Shown here: piece by piece, positions 1 to 8,702 of the stretch
How positions within the stretch are numbered: position 1 is the stretch's first letter
Layout of the letters: the number at the start of each line of letters is the position of its first letter
Source: Akkermansia muciniphila
GTDB lineage: Bacteria > Verrucomicrobiota > Verrucomicrobiia > Opitutales > UBA953
Direction: 5' to 3'
DNA length: 64,000 nt
Assembly (NCBI GenBank): GCA_943331445.1
Contig: CALQLO010000002.1
Location: forward strand, 1-64,000
Program-made: the position numbers and the translations under genes
The notes under the pieces: generated by a model
What the model was told of the DNA's origin: nothing
What the model saw: only the letters and a program-made list of their open reading frames with translations
Databases searched by the model: none

Positions 1-2381
1 GCGACCTTGATGACGGCCGTCTTGCCGTCGAGGACGGTAAGGCTCGGGGAAGACATCAAGTCGCTCCCAGCGGTCTGCTCAATCGCGCGAATCAGGACCG
101 AGAGATCGAAGCTGCCCATCACGCCGACCTTGCCGGCATAGCTACCGTTGCTGGGGCCGTAATTAATGCCTCCTGGGAAATTCGGCGCCGAATCCGCAAT
201 GGGGGCCGGGTCAGTCGCTGGAGTGCCTGAGGTGATCGTCAGGCTCTTCCCGCTGCCGTTATTATTCTTAAACACATCCGAGACGGAACGGAGGTTGGTG
301 TTCGCGCCGGCGGCCGAAAACGTGTTGCTGTTACTAAGTGCACCGCCCGTGGGGCTGAGGTTCCAGTTCACACCGAGCTCATTGAGCATCTTCTGCTCCA
401 CTTCCATGAACTTGGCTTCGATGTGGACCTGCTTAATGTCAGAGTAGCGGCGGATGATGTTCTTCACGCGGTCCAGATTCTTGCGGCTCTGGTAAACGAT
501 GAGGTTCGTGCCGTCATACGAGAGGGTCGCCGGAGGCTCAAAGGCGACGCCCGAACGGGTGAGGAAATTCTTGATGGCGACTTCTTCGGGACGCTGTCCG
601 TCACCAGAACCAGCACCACCGGCAGCGGCTCCGCCGAACGGATTAGCGGCGGCACCGGCGGCAGGAGCACCGGCGGCAGGGGCGCTACCGCTGGCGCTCA
701 GGCCCGTCATCTTAAGCACGGCAGCCGTCGATAGCGGGTAGATTTCGGTTTCCAGGAGGCTGTCGCCAGAATCCTCGCGGACTTCGATGATGCCACTAGC
801 GCTGACGGAGAAACTGAAGCCAACGCGCTTACAAACGTAGCCAAGGCACTCGTAGACGGAAACGCCACGTAGCTGGATGCTGACGCTCGGGTTCTTGTTG
901 GCCGGATCGAGGAGGACGATGTTCACGCCCTTCTGGTCCTTATCGTAAGTCTGGGAATTCTGGACGAGGCTCTGCAGGGCGCGCTCGAGAGGCTGGTCGC
1001 GGACGCTGAAGCCGGGGTCAGGAATCTGAATCGACTTCATCTTTTCAATCACCGGGTCGGCCATGTTGCTGGTGTCGGCCTTGGCGAGTTCGCGATTGAA
1101 GACTTCGGGCAGCTTCCAGCTTTCATCGAGGAGCTCCAGGAGTTTGCCCTTGGTCACGCCACGATTCCACTGACCAGAGTTCTCGGAAAGCATCTGACGG
1201 ATGCGGACCTGATAGGCCTTGGATTCGGAATTGTTGGGCTGGTACTGGAGGACTTCGCGATAGGCATCGAGGGCGCCCTGATAATCGCCGTAGAGGTAGC
1301 GAGCGCGGCCCTTCACGAGGAGCTCGGTCACCTTATCATCCTTGGCGCGGAGGCCAGGGGACAGTTCTTCGATATTCCGGTAAGTCGGGTTGGCGCGCTT
1401 GGAAGCGAGCTCGTTCTGCAGCCGGATGGCGCTGGGGTCTTCGGCGCCCTTGAGCTTAGCGTAGTCACGCACCAGGGATTCGGCCTTGGTCATCTCGCGG
1501 TCTTCCATCGCGACGAGGGCGCGGCGGGCGATGGCGGAAGCCTTGGCGTCGGCGAGGCGCTCCTTGATCGACTTATTCGAAATGCTGATGGCACCCAAAT
1601 CGCGATCGGCGTCATCAAGCTGAACGATGGCCTTATCCAGTGACTCGGCGCTGCCCTTGCGGATCAGCGACTCAGCAGCGGAAATGGCTTCGTCGCTCTT
1701 GTGCAACTTCTCGGCATTCAGACCAGAGAGGCGGGCAACTTCTTCGCGAGCCACGACGGCGCTACCCTTTTCGCCGGAATCGCGCTGGAGCACGATTTCC
1801 TGACGAGCAATCGCCAGATTGTCAGCGGCCTTCTTGGCGGCAGGGGTCACGGGAATCTTGGCGAGTTCCTCCGAAGCTTCCTTGATGAGTTTGAGGGCAC
1901 CTTCAAACTGTCCGTCGGCAGCCTGCTTCTTCGCTACTTCGGCGGCCTGGGCGACTTCGGCGAGCAGCTTCTCGTGCTTGGCGGCTTCGACTTGCAAGGG
2001 GGTGAGCAGCTTGGCGGCGGCGGCGTCGTCGTCATCGGCCTTCTTCTTGGCAGCAGCGGCGGCTTCCTCGTCGGTCATCTTCTTGGCGGCGGCAGCGGCG
2101 GCTTCCTCAGCGGCCTTTTTCTTGGCTTCGGCGGCGGCAAGGATGTCGTTTACTGAGGCCAGGCCTTCGGAGGCGCCTTGGTCCTTGGAGTCAATCTGGA
2201 GGATCTCCTTGTACTTATCTTGGGCGACCTGGAGATTGCCGTCCTCGCGGGCCTTGAGGGCTTCGCCGAGGAGCTGGGTCTTGCGGACCTGCGGATCGCC
2301 GCTCTGGGCGATTAAGGAACCGGCAGCGAGGGCGAGGGCCAGTGCGGCCCAGGCAAGCTGCGAACGATGGAGGGATTTCAT
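1..2381 (-). CDS. Amuc_1098-family type IV pilus secretin (PilQ-like), C-terminus cut by window edge
   Basis: Outer-membrane secretin expected to form the pilus exit channel. The minus-strand frame is open from ATG at 2381 to the window edge (at least 793 residues). A signal peptide is followed by an Ala/Lys-rich coiled coil (about residues 60-115), a helical repeat region with TPR character, an N0/STN-like domain containing RDQPLERALQSLVQN, a Gly/Ala-rich linker, then the secretin core with IEAKFMEVEQKMLNELGVNW and, at the edge, MSSPSLTVLDGKTAVIKV. The last two are typical secretin signatures. It is the last gene seen of a five-gene operon and starts 18 bases after the preceding stop. The long N-terminal coiled coil and TPR region is typical of the verrucomicrobial family rather than of proteobacterial PilQ. 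The final beta-barrel strands lie outside the window. Confidence 0.9.
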   Translation of the reverse strand, partial: MKSLHRSQLAWAALALALAAGSLIAQSGDPQVRKTQLLGEALKAREDGNLQVAQDKYKEILQIDSKDQGASEGLASVNDILAAAEAKKKAAEEAAAAAAKKMTDEEAAAAAKKKADDDDAAAAKLLTPLQVEAAKHEKLLAEVAQAAEVAKKQAADGQFEGALKLIKEASEELAKIPVTPAAKKAADNLAIARQEIVLQRDSGEKGSAVVAREEVARLSGLNAEKLHKSDEAISAAESLIRKGSAESLDKAIVQLDDADRDLGAISISNKSIKERLADAKASAIARRALVAMEDREMTKAESLVRDYAKLKGAEDPSAIRLQNELASKRANPTYRNIEELSPGLRAKDDKVTELLVKGRARYLYGDYQGALDAYREVLQYQPNNSESKAYQVRIRQMLSENSGQWNRGVTKGKLLELLDESWKLPEVFNRELAKADTSNMADPVIEKMKSIQIPDPGFSVRDQPLERALQSLVQNSQTYDKDQKGVNIVLLDPANKNPSVSIQLRGVSVYECLGYVCKRVGFSFSVSASGIIEVREDSGDSLLETEIYPLSTAAVLKMTGLSASGSAPAAGAPAAGAAANPFGGAAAGGAGSGDGQRPEEVAIKNFLTRSGVAFEPPATLSYDGTNLIVYQSRKNLDRVKNIIRRYSDIKQVHIEAKFMEVEQKMLNELGVNWNLSPTGGALSNSNTFSAAGANTNLRSVSDVFKNNNGSGKSLTITSGTPATDPAPIADSAPNFPGGINYGPSNGSYAGKVGVMGSFDLSVLIRAIEQTAGSDLMSSPSLTVLDGKTAVIKV

Positions 2382-2399
2382 GGTTGGGGCTTTGAAAGG

Positions 2400-3341
2400 T
2401 TATTTCTTGATGGGGGTTTTCTCGACAGTCGGGGTCTTCGCCTTGGGGGGAGGCGGAGGGGGAGGAGGCGGCACGGTCAGCTCCTCGGTAAAGGTCTTCT
2501 TCGGCTTCTTGGGGTTAGGAGCGAAGTGCTTAGTAAAGGTCACCGTCTTGGCCTCCAAGTCAATGCCTTTGACCGTGTAGACGGCCTCCTTGTAGGTAAA
2601 CTTATCCCCAACAAGATGCAGGGTGGTAGACCAAGAGGGCTCTGAAGTAGAGACCAGCAGGATGTCTGTCTGGCCCTTGTATTCCAGCGGCTTGATATCA
2701 TCAATCTGGACGGTCTTGCCGAACTGGCGGTCCTCAACCGTGAGGACATTGCGCGTGGTGATAAAGCCGTCCGCATCCTTTTCTTTCACGAACTCGTACT
2801 TAAGAATGGTCAGGAAGGGAGCCTCCGCGATGGGCTTGTTGATCTTCGCGTGATCGATGTACTGCTTAGTCTTAACGTTCTGCAGAGAAAACTCCCGGTC
2901 CTCTTCCTTGCCCGAGCGAGCCTTAAGGGTGGAGCTGAGCATGAACGTGTAAGTCGGGTGACCGACGGAAACGAGGGCAACGCCGAACGGCGGCATGATT
3001 TCAGCCTTACGGCGGCGCGGTACGTAATCCTTCAGGATAGGGTCCCAGACGATGTCGATGGTGGTGAACAGATCGTAATCCCAGCTCTCTTCGTTCTCCT
3101 CAGGGCTGAGCCAGTCTTTGACATTATCCTCCAGCGAGGCGCGAGCGGAAGCAGGGTAAACTACGCCTGAGGCCTTCGCTTCGGCGAGATTCTTAAGGAC
3201 TTTGGCTTTAGTCTCATCATCCAACACGATGGGCTTAATGCCCGGGATTGAGCCCATCTCGAGCCCAGCGAAAGCCACCAACCCGCCAATCAAAAGGGCC
3301 GCGGCAAGGGCGATGAAAAGGATGTCCTTACGAGGATTCAT
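2400..3341 (-). CDS. Amuc_1099-family pilus-system protein (PilP position)
   Basis: 313 residues. One N-terminal membrane segment (about 8-28) is followed by a periplasmic part with two short beta-rich stretches and a Pro run near residue 295 before a basic tail. It lies between the PilO-like gene and the secretin gene, where pilP lies in a pilMNOPQ operon, and probably links the inner-membrane platform to the secretin. Family assignment rests on synteny with the Akkermansia Amuc_1098-1102 cluster and on general architecture. It has no lipobox, unlike proteobacterial PilP, so functional equivalence to PilP is inferred. Start chosen because it leaves only 12 bases after the upstream stop. Confidence 0.8.
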   Translation of the reverse strand: MNPRKDILFIALAAALLIGGLVAFAGLEMGSIPGIKPIVLDDETKAKVLKNLAEAKASGVVYPASARASLEDNVKDWLSPEENEESWDYDLFTTIDIVWDPILKDYVPRRRKAEIMPPFGVALVSVGHPTYTFMLSSTLKARSGKEEDREFSLQNVKTKQYIDHAKINKPIAEAPFLTILKYEFVKEKDADGFITTRNVLTVEDRQFGKTVQIDDIKPLEYKGQTDILLVSTSEPSWSTTLHLVGDKFTYKEAVYTVKGIDLEAKTVTFTKHFAPNPKKPKKTFTEELTVPPPPPPPPPKAKTPTVEKTPIKK

Positions 3342-3353
3342 GTCCGGAGTGCT

Positions 3354-4484
3354 TTATTTCTTGGGTTCGCCTTCAGGGGTCGCCGGAGCCTTCGGCTCGG
3401 GCAGGAAGAGGTAATCAATCTGCACCGTGAAGGCGGAAGGTGCTTCCTTCATCACGACGGGGCGATCATCCCGCTGGGGGCCGCTCGGCGTGCCCGGCTT
3501 ACCCGCATTGGTCGGAGCATTGTCGCCGTTGAAAAAGGCGGCGGCTAGGCTGGAGGGGATGCCATTGGCGGACGCTGGCGCGGCAGCAGTCGGAGTGGCG
3601 GACGCGGCTGAGACTGCGACCGTCGTCAGCAATTTTTCATTCTCGCGCGTGGTCGGGGTCACTTCGACCGTCGTAATGGCGAACGGGCGACCGGAGTTAC
3701 GGACCTTGTTGACGAAAGTACGAAGCGTCGGCGTGTAGCCCACGAAACGCACCCGGAAAGAAAGGGTCTCGACCAAGCCGCGTCGGTCAAAAGTCCGCGT
3801 CGGCACAAATTCATCGGGCTCATTGCGAGCACCTTCAGCCTCTGGCCCCATAGTGCCGGCATTAGGCTTGCCCTCGGGAATCACCACGAAGGTTTCAATC
3901 GGCTCGCGATCGACGGACTCAAAGAGGAGCGGCGAACCAGGCGGGCGGGATTCAATGAGCTGATGGAAGAGGAAGTCCACAATCTGGCGCTGCTGGTCGA
4001 CCCGCTGGAGATCGCGCTTCGGAGAGGTACCCGGATTACGGATGTAGCGGCGGAAACCGAAGTCAGAGAGCTCGCTGGCCGGCATCTTGACGTCTTGATC
4101 CTTGGCGAGCTTGCGCCACTCATCGACGGATTGCTTCAGCTGGGTGGTGAACTCGGAGGAACTGGTGGCGACCTTGCCGCGGATAGCCAGCTCGGCGTTG
4201 CCCGCAATGTTGGCCCGGAGCAACTCGATGTGCTTCGTCAGGGCGTCGAGGTCGGCCGTGGCCGCGGTGACATTATCTGTCGTCAGCGAAATCGCCGGGG
4301 CGCCAACGGCCAGCGGATGGCCCTGGAGCAGTGCGGCCGCCTCCTTATCCACGGCTACGAACGCCGCGGCTGACTTGCCCTTCGCCAGATACTTCTCCAC
4401 CGCAAGGACGCAGCCCGCGACGAAGAGGGCAGCGACCAAAACGAGGGCGCTGTAAAAAATCTTATTTTTCTTAAACTTATCCAT
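3354..4484 (-). CDS. Amuc_1100-family pilus-like protein (PilO-like)
   Basis: 376 residues: a cytoplasmic basic tip, one membrane segment (about 10-29, FYSALVLVAALFVAGCVLAV), a coiled coil, then a periplasmic domain including a GYTPTLRTFVNKVRNSGRPF stretch that resembles PilO-type alpha/beta domains. An Ala/Pro/Gly-rich insertion follows around residues 285-345. Members of this family belong to an inner-membrane pilus-like assembly; the Akkermansia protein Amuc_1100 is known for its effects on host signalling. Here the protein is longer than Amuc_1100 (about 317 residues), mainly because of the low-complexity insertion. It is followed after 12 bases by the Amuc_1099-type gene and preceded by the PilM-PilN gene with 3 bases between. 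Confidence 0.87.
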   Translation of the reverse strand: MDKFKKNKIFYSALVLVAALFVAGCVLAVEKYLAKGKSAAAFVAVDKEAAALLQGHPLAVGAPAISLTTDNVTAATADLDALTKHIELLRANIAGNAELAIRGKVATSSSEFTTQLKQSVDEWRKLAKDQDVKMPASELSDFGFRRYIRNPGTSPKRDLQRVDQQRQIVDFLFHQLIESRPPGSPLLFESVDREPIETFVVIPEGKPNAGTMGPEAEGARNEPDEFVPTRTFDRRGLVETLSFRVRFVGYTPTLRTFVNKVRNSGRPFAITTVEVTPTTRENEKLLTTVAVSAASATPTAAAPASANGIPSSLAAAFFNGDNAPTNAGKPGTPSGPQRDDRPVVMKEAPSAFTVQIDYLFLPEPKAPATPEGEPKK

Positions 4485-4487
4485 GGC

Positions 4488-6215
4488 TCAGAGGGCCTTG
4501 TCTGATCGAATGATCAGGGTGAAGGTAATCTTAGGGGTGTTGGGTGAAGTCAGGATCGGCTTAATTTCGTCCTCGGGAATCGAGGCCACGTAAGGAGACT
4601 TGCGGACTTCGTCGAGCAACTGCTTCTGCTGACGCTGCAGGACCGAGGCCTTCAACGGGGCCGGCGCAAACTGGGGGCCGACGAGATGGACTTCGGGAAG
4701 TAAGAAGCGGGCCGTGACGGTTACTTTAGCCTGGAAGACGGGCGTCGGAGGCGTCGTCGAAGACGGCTGCCCATCGACGGGCGGCGGAGTCGGCAAAGCT
4801 TCATAGCGAACGTGCAATTCTTCGATCCAGGTATTCTTGCAATTGCCCACGCGGCCCTGGAGGTCGCCCAAGAAGGCCGGCCAGTTAGAACGATTGAGCA
4901 CCACTGACTCGAGTTCACGCGTAACACCCTGGAGCTCGAGCGCTTTCTTGTGCGACTCGATGAGGGCGATCCGGTACTGGGTGAGTTCTTTCTTCTTAGC
5001 GGTCAGCGTCGTAACCTTCTCGTGGTTCTGGGCATCGGCGGCGTCAAACGCCATCCAGACCGGCCAAGGGGCGAGGGCGGCGAGCAAGGCGGCGGCGATT
5101 AACCCCGGCTTGCGAGCATCGAAGGCCATCTGCGAGGCGATATCGCGCGGGACAAGATTGACGCCCGCAGTCTGCGGCAAGATGAGGCGCGCGGCCTCAC
5201 CGATGACTTCGGAAATCTGGTAGCGGGCGCGCTGGACATGCTCCGTGTTAATCTCCGCACCGAGCGTCAGCACGGAGGATGGATCAAAGGGTTCAACAGG
5301 CAGGCGGAGGGTTTCGCACAGTTGCTCCGAAAGCCCGGGCACCTGAGACCCGCGGCCAGTGACAAGAATCCGGGCGGGCTGGCGACCATTCGTGCCACGG
5401 CGCACATTGATGAGGCGGCGGTTGATGTCCTGGGCCAGGCGGCGAATGAAGGTCTGCGAGTTGGCCTGCAGAATGGCCACCTGCGGATCGGCCTCGGCCA
5501 AGTGAATCACTCCGGAGAAATAGCCAACCTTAATGGCTTCGGCGGTCGCGAAAGGCTGGCCGGTGTTATCCGAGACGCCCTGGGTGAGGAGATTGCCGCC
5601 GATGTTCGTGGCAGTCTGGATATTGACGCCGCCGGGACCGACGAAACTCAGCGTGGTCGAACGGGCGCCCACGTTAATAATCAGAACTTCTTCCGTGGCG
5701 GAACCTCCGGCCAGACGGAAGGCCTGACTATCCAACAAGGGGGCGGCCTGAATCGAAGACGGGCGGAGGCCCGTGCCAGAAACCAACGTGGCGATACGCG
5801 TGGCAATTTCCGTGCGGAGGGCGAAGAGCAGGACTTCCGCTTCCACGCCATCCGAAGACATCACCTGGCTATCCCAGATGACTTCATTCAGCGGATACGG
5901 AATCGCATTCTGTGCCTCAAAAGCGACAATCTGAGCCTGGCGCTGGCGCTCCACCTGGGGAACCTTCAACGGCTTCTGGAGCAGCAGGAAGGCCGGGGCG
6001 ATGACGGTCACGCGTCCGCGCAGCTGGTGGGCGGAGACGAGGCCTGCGAGCGCTGCAATGGCCGCATTCAACCACTCGTCATCACCGGTGAGACCAGGGG
6101 TGATTTCCTCGACGTAAAACTGCTCGAGTACGAGGCTGCCGGAATCGGCGGAGAACTGGGAAACCGAGACGTTAGACGCGGCAAGATTGACAATGGTGGC
6201 CTTTTTCTGGCTCAT
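4488..6215 (-). CDS. Amuc_1101-family PilM-PilN fusion protein
   Basis: 575 residues. Residues 1 to about 345 look like PilM, an actin-fold ATPase: VPQVERQRQAQIVAFEAQNA, then LIINVGARSTTLSFVG as the phosphate-2-like motif, and RILVTGRGSQVPGLSEQL as the adenosine motif. After about residue 350 the protein continues as PilN: GVNLVPRDI (the INLLP-like motif), one membrane segment (about 370-390), a coiled coil with alternating Lys/Glu, and a small periplasmic domain. Fusing PilM and PilN fixes the cytoplasmic ring to the inner-membrane partner in one chain. It overlaps or nearly touches its neighbours in the operon. The fusion reading is from sequence; the role in pilus platform assembly follows from the families. 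Confidence 0.88.
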   Translation of the reverse strand: MSQKKATIVNLAASNVSVSQFSADSGSLVLEQFYVEEITPGLTGDDEWLNAAIAALAGLVSAHQLRGRVTVIAPAFLLLQKPLKVPQVERQRQAQIVAFEAQNAIPYPLNEVIWDSQVMSSDGVEAEVLLFALRTEIATRIATLVSGTGLRPSSIQAAPLLDSQAFRLAGGSATEEVLIINVGARSTTLSFVGPGGVNIQTATNIGGNLLTQGVSDNTGQPFATAEAIKVGYFSGVIHLAEADPQVAILQANSQTFIRRLAQDINRRLINVRRGTNGRQPARILVTGRGSQVPGLSEQLCETLRLPVEPFDPSSVLTLGAEINTEHVQRARYQISEVIGEAARLILPQTAGVNLVPRDIASQMAFDARKPGLIAAALLAALAPWPVWMAFDAADAQNHEKVTTLTAKKKELTQYRIALIESHKKALELQGVTRELESVVLNRSNWPAFLGDLQGRVGNCKNTWIEELHVRYEALPTPPPVDGQPSSTTPPTPVFQAKVTVTARFLLPEVHLVGPQFAPAPLKASVLQRQQKQLLDEVRKSPYVASIPEDEIKPILTSPNTPKITFTLIIRSDKAL

Positions 6216-6235
6216 ACGAAAACAGTGTGGGGAGA

Positions 6236-6943
6236 TTAGCGGGAGCCGGCGTCGTCGCGGATGAACTCAGGCGAAGGCGGAATCGCCGCCTCCACTGGAT
6301 AGAGCATCAAATACTGCGGACGCAGGATACCTTGATTGGCACCGACTCCGCGATCGGCGCCGTCCTTCGCGTTATCAAAAAACTTCTTATCGGCGATTTG
6401 CTTATGTACCGCCAGTTGCTGTTCCGGAAGGATGCGGCCCTTCTCGTCGAAAATCGCCAACTCCGTGCCACCGACCTCGAGTTGCACGAAGTAAAAGTCC
6501 GGCTCCTTGCGGAGGCGGTCACGCTTCACGATGTCGCCCGGAAGGTAGAACAATACCGAGCGGGGCTTATTGAGCTCCATCGTCAGGACGGTGGCTGAGG
6601 ATCGGTAGTAATTATACTCCGTCGCGTCCTTAGCATTCTGGCCCTTATAAATCTGGGTGACAGTGACCTTCACTTTATCCACCCACTGCTTATTCGAGGC
6701 CTTTTTGCCTTCCTTGGGATCCTTGGAGTCGGGGTTAAAATTGGCCTGAAGTTCGACGAGCATGCGATTCCAGGCGGTATCCTGACCGCCCAGCTTCATG
6801 GATTCAAACTTCACCGCGCGGATGAAAACCGGGGCTTTACCACCCGTCGCACCGCCTTCGGTCTTGGTGGCCTGAGCCAAGGCAACCGTCAAAGAGAGGG
6901 CTACCGCCATTACATAGGCAAAAACAGCACGTACTTGGGGCAT
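6236..6943 (-). CDS. Amuc_1102-family pilus-like protein
   Basis: 235 residues from ATG at 6943. This start puts a clean signal peptide at the N-terminus (VRAVFAYVMAVALSLTVALA), whereas the longer reading from 7006 adds an unlikely polar leader. The mature part is beta-rich, with EFNYYRSS-like and FYLPGDIVKRDRL stretches and no recognised catalytic motif. It is the first gene of the five-gene pilus operon and has the size and position of Amuc_1102 in Akkermansia. Probably a periplasmic accessory of the pilus machinery. No clear Shine-Dalgarno sequence is visible. Confidence 0.78.
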   Translation of the reverse strand: MPQVRAVFAYVMAVALSLTVALAQATKTEGGATGGKAPVFIRAVKFESMKLGGQDTAWNRMLVELQANFNPDSKDPKEGKKASNKQWVDKVKVTVTQIYKGQNAKDATEYNYYRSSATVLTMELNKPRSVLFYLPGDIVKRDRLRKEPDFYFVQLEVGGTELAIFDEKGRILPEQQLAVHKQIADKKFFDNAKDGADRGVGANQGILRPQYLMLYPVEAAIPPSPEFIRDDAGSR

Positions 6944-7015
6944 GGGGATGAATAGTATTTGAGATACCCACCCCCTAGAGCAAATGCAAAAGAGGCGCGG
7001 GAACATTTAATTATT

Positions 7016-7028
7016 GCAACTATGTTGC
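7016..7028. promoter_or_regulatory. Palindrome before metal importer, possible Zur/Fur-family operator
   Basis: GCAAC-TAT-GTTGC, a perfect 5-3-5 inverted repeat, in the 113 bases between the pilus operon start and the metal-importer gene, 28 bases before the GTG start at 7057. Fur-family metalloregulators (Zur, Mur) bind short AT-flanked palindromes in such positions. The assignment to a metalloregulator is inferred from the downstream genes. Confidence 0.4.
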
Positions 7029-7056
7029 GTCTAGAGGTTTCATCCTGCCTCCTGTC

Positions 7057-7920
7057 GTGCTGAGGTTTTTCCTGACCATCTTCTTCGCTATCCTGGGCCT
7101 CGCCCAGCTCGGTGCGCAAACCACACCGCCAATCCGGATTGTGGCCAGCTTCACGATCCCCCATGAATGGTGTCAAGTTGCTGTTGGACAATCACTTAAT
7201 GTTAAATGTCTCGTTCCAGAAAAGAGCGAATTGCATGGCTTTCAACTCAGCGCCAAAGATGCCCAAAGCCTCGACCGGGCCTCGCTCATCATCGGGATGT
7301 CGCCCGACCTTGAACCATGGCTAGCGGCTTGGGTGAAAGCCAATCATCGGGAAGCAAAGGTTATCTGGCTTTCACCAGCCTCGCCCACGACAGATCCACA
7401 CCGGTGGACGGACCCCCAGGAGGCCCTCAAAATGCTCGAGGCCTTGCACCTGGCCTTGGGCCGATTGCTCCCGGGCGTAGCCTCCCCCCAGACGTATGAG
7501 CGCCAGGTGGCCGAAATGAAGGCGGTCGACCAAGACCTGAGTCGGCTCTTCAGCTCCCTGCCGGAAAACGCGCGGACGGTGATCACCCAGCATCCTAACC
7601 TGAGCTGGTTCGCCAAGCGCTACGGCCTGCGCATCGCTGACACCATCCTTGCGAGTGGTTCCGCTGAAGCGGCCGACCCCTCCGCCCGTCATTATTCAGA
7701 CCTACTCACCCAAATCCGCACCCAACAGGTGCGCGTCATCATCACCGACGAAGGCCAAAATGAGACCCTCGCCCGTCGCTTGGCCAAGGATGCAGCGATT
7801 CCCGCGCCCCTAGCCCTCTCCTTTGAATACCTCGAACCGCGCGGGCAGGATGGGGACTCCTGGGCGTCGATGATGCGACGCAACGCCCAACGACTCCACG
7901 CCGCCTTGATGACCCCATGA
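7057..7920 (+). CDS. Metal ABC transporter substrate-binding protein (ZnuA/TroA family)
   Basis: 287 residues from GTG. A signal peptide (about 1-20) is followed by a two-lobe metal-binding protein of cluster A-I. Candidate ligands sit in the usual order: His in SELHGFQLSAKDAQSL, His in DPHRWTDPQ, His in VITQHPNLSWFAKRYGL and the acidic residue in IITDEGQNETLARRLA. The His-rich loop common in zinc-specific ZnuA proteins is missing, so zinc and manganese cannot be told apart. The stop overlaps the start of the ATPase gene (ATGA), consistent with a three-gene operon. A palindrome upstream suggests metal-dependent repression. Confidence 0.9.
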   Translation: MLRFFLTIFFAILGLAQLGAQTTPPIRIVASFTIPHEWCQVAVGQSLNVKCLVPEKSELHGFQLSAKDAQSLDRASLIIGMSPDLEPWLAAWVKANHREAKVIWLSPASPTTDPHRWTDPQEALKMLEALHLALGRLLPGVASPQTYERQVAEMKAVDQDLSRLFSSLPENARTVITQHPNLSWFAKRYGLRIADTILASGSAEAADPSARHYSDLLTQIRTQQVRVIITDEGQNETLARRLAKDAAIPAPLALSFEYLEPRGQDGDSWASMMRRNAQRLHAALMTP

Positions 7921-8702
7921 GCGCCACTCCCTCCTCATGGCCGAGTCGCCTCAGTCGGGCGATGTTCGCACTACTCCCAACCTTACCTTATGCCCCGTCA
8001 GAGAAGGCCGGTTGCGGAGGCATTGCCATTCGCGCCACGAACCTCACCGCCCGCGCTCGTGCGGACGGACCCGTGGCGTTCCAAGATGCGAGCTTTGAAA
8101 TTCCCTGCGGCTGCCGCGCTGCGCTCATCGGACCTAACGGCTCCGGTAAATCCACCCTCCTCCGCGTCCTCGCTGGGCTAACGCGTGCGGAAAGTGGGAC
8201 CGTGCTCATCGGCGATGCGACCCCGCGGACTGGGCGCCGGCGAATCGCTTACCTCTCCCAGCGCCCGCACCTCACCGCCTATTTCCCGCTACGACTTCGC
8301 CGCCTAGTCCAAATGGGCACCTACGCCCACCACGGCTGGCTGGAGGAGTGCTTCCACGGCGACCAAGCCGTCGATCTAGCCCTCGAACGCATGGGCCTTA
8401 GCGAACTCTCTGATCGCCCGGTGCACACACTCTCGGGCGGGCAACTGCAGCGCGGGCTCATCGCCCGGGCCATCGTGCAGGGTGCCGAAATCCTGCTACT
8501 CGATGAGCCCTACGCAGCGCTCGATCAATCGAGTCGTGAAATCATCGACCGCTTTCTCTTCAGCCAAGGACAACACTTCACCGTCCTGATGGCGACCCAC
8601 GACCCGGCCGACCTCGCCCGCTTCGACCGTATCCTCGAACTGCGTGATCACGCCGTGACCACGCGACGCGCGTGCGACGGACACGGCCACCACCATGCTT
8701 GA
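7917..8702 (+). CDS. Metal ABC transporter ATP-binding protein (ZnuC type)
   Basis: 261 residues. Walker A GPNGSGKSTLLRVLAG near residue 73, signature LSGGQLQRGLIARAIVQ, Walker B ILLLDEPYAAL, and the switch His in MATHDP. The chain ends with a short His-containing tail (GHGHHHA). About 35 residues precede the first strand of the nucleotide-binding fold, an unusual extension; an internal start is possible. It overlaps the preceding gene by 4 bases and the permease gene by 8 bases, so the three subunits are translationally coupled. Confidence 0.93.
   Translation: MSATPSSWPSRLSRAMFALLPTLPYAPSEKAGCGGIAIRATNLTARARADGPVAFQDASFEIPCGCRAALIGPNGSGKSTLLRVLAGLTRAESGTVLIGDATPRTGRRRIAYLSQRPHLTAYFPLRLRRLVQMGTYAHHGWLEECFHGDQAVDLALERMGLSELSDRPVHTLSGGQLQRGLIARAIVQGAEILLLDEPYAALDQSSREIIDRFLFSQGQHFTVLMATHDPADLARFDRILELRDHAVTTRRACDGHGHHHA

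Noticed and set aside
5238-6239. 333-residue plus-strand frame opposite the PilM-PilN gene
   Set aside because: Antisense shadow; the minus-strand protein has clear family motifs along its full length.
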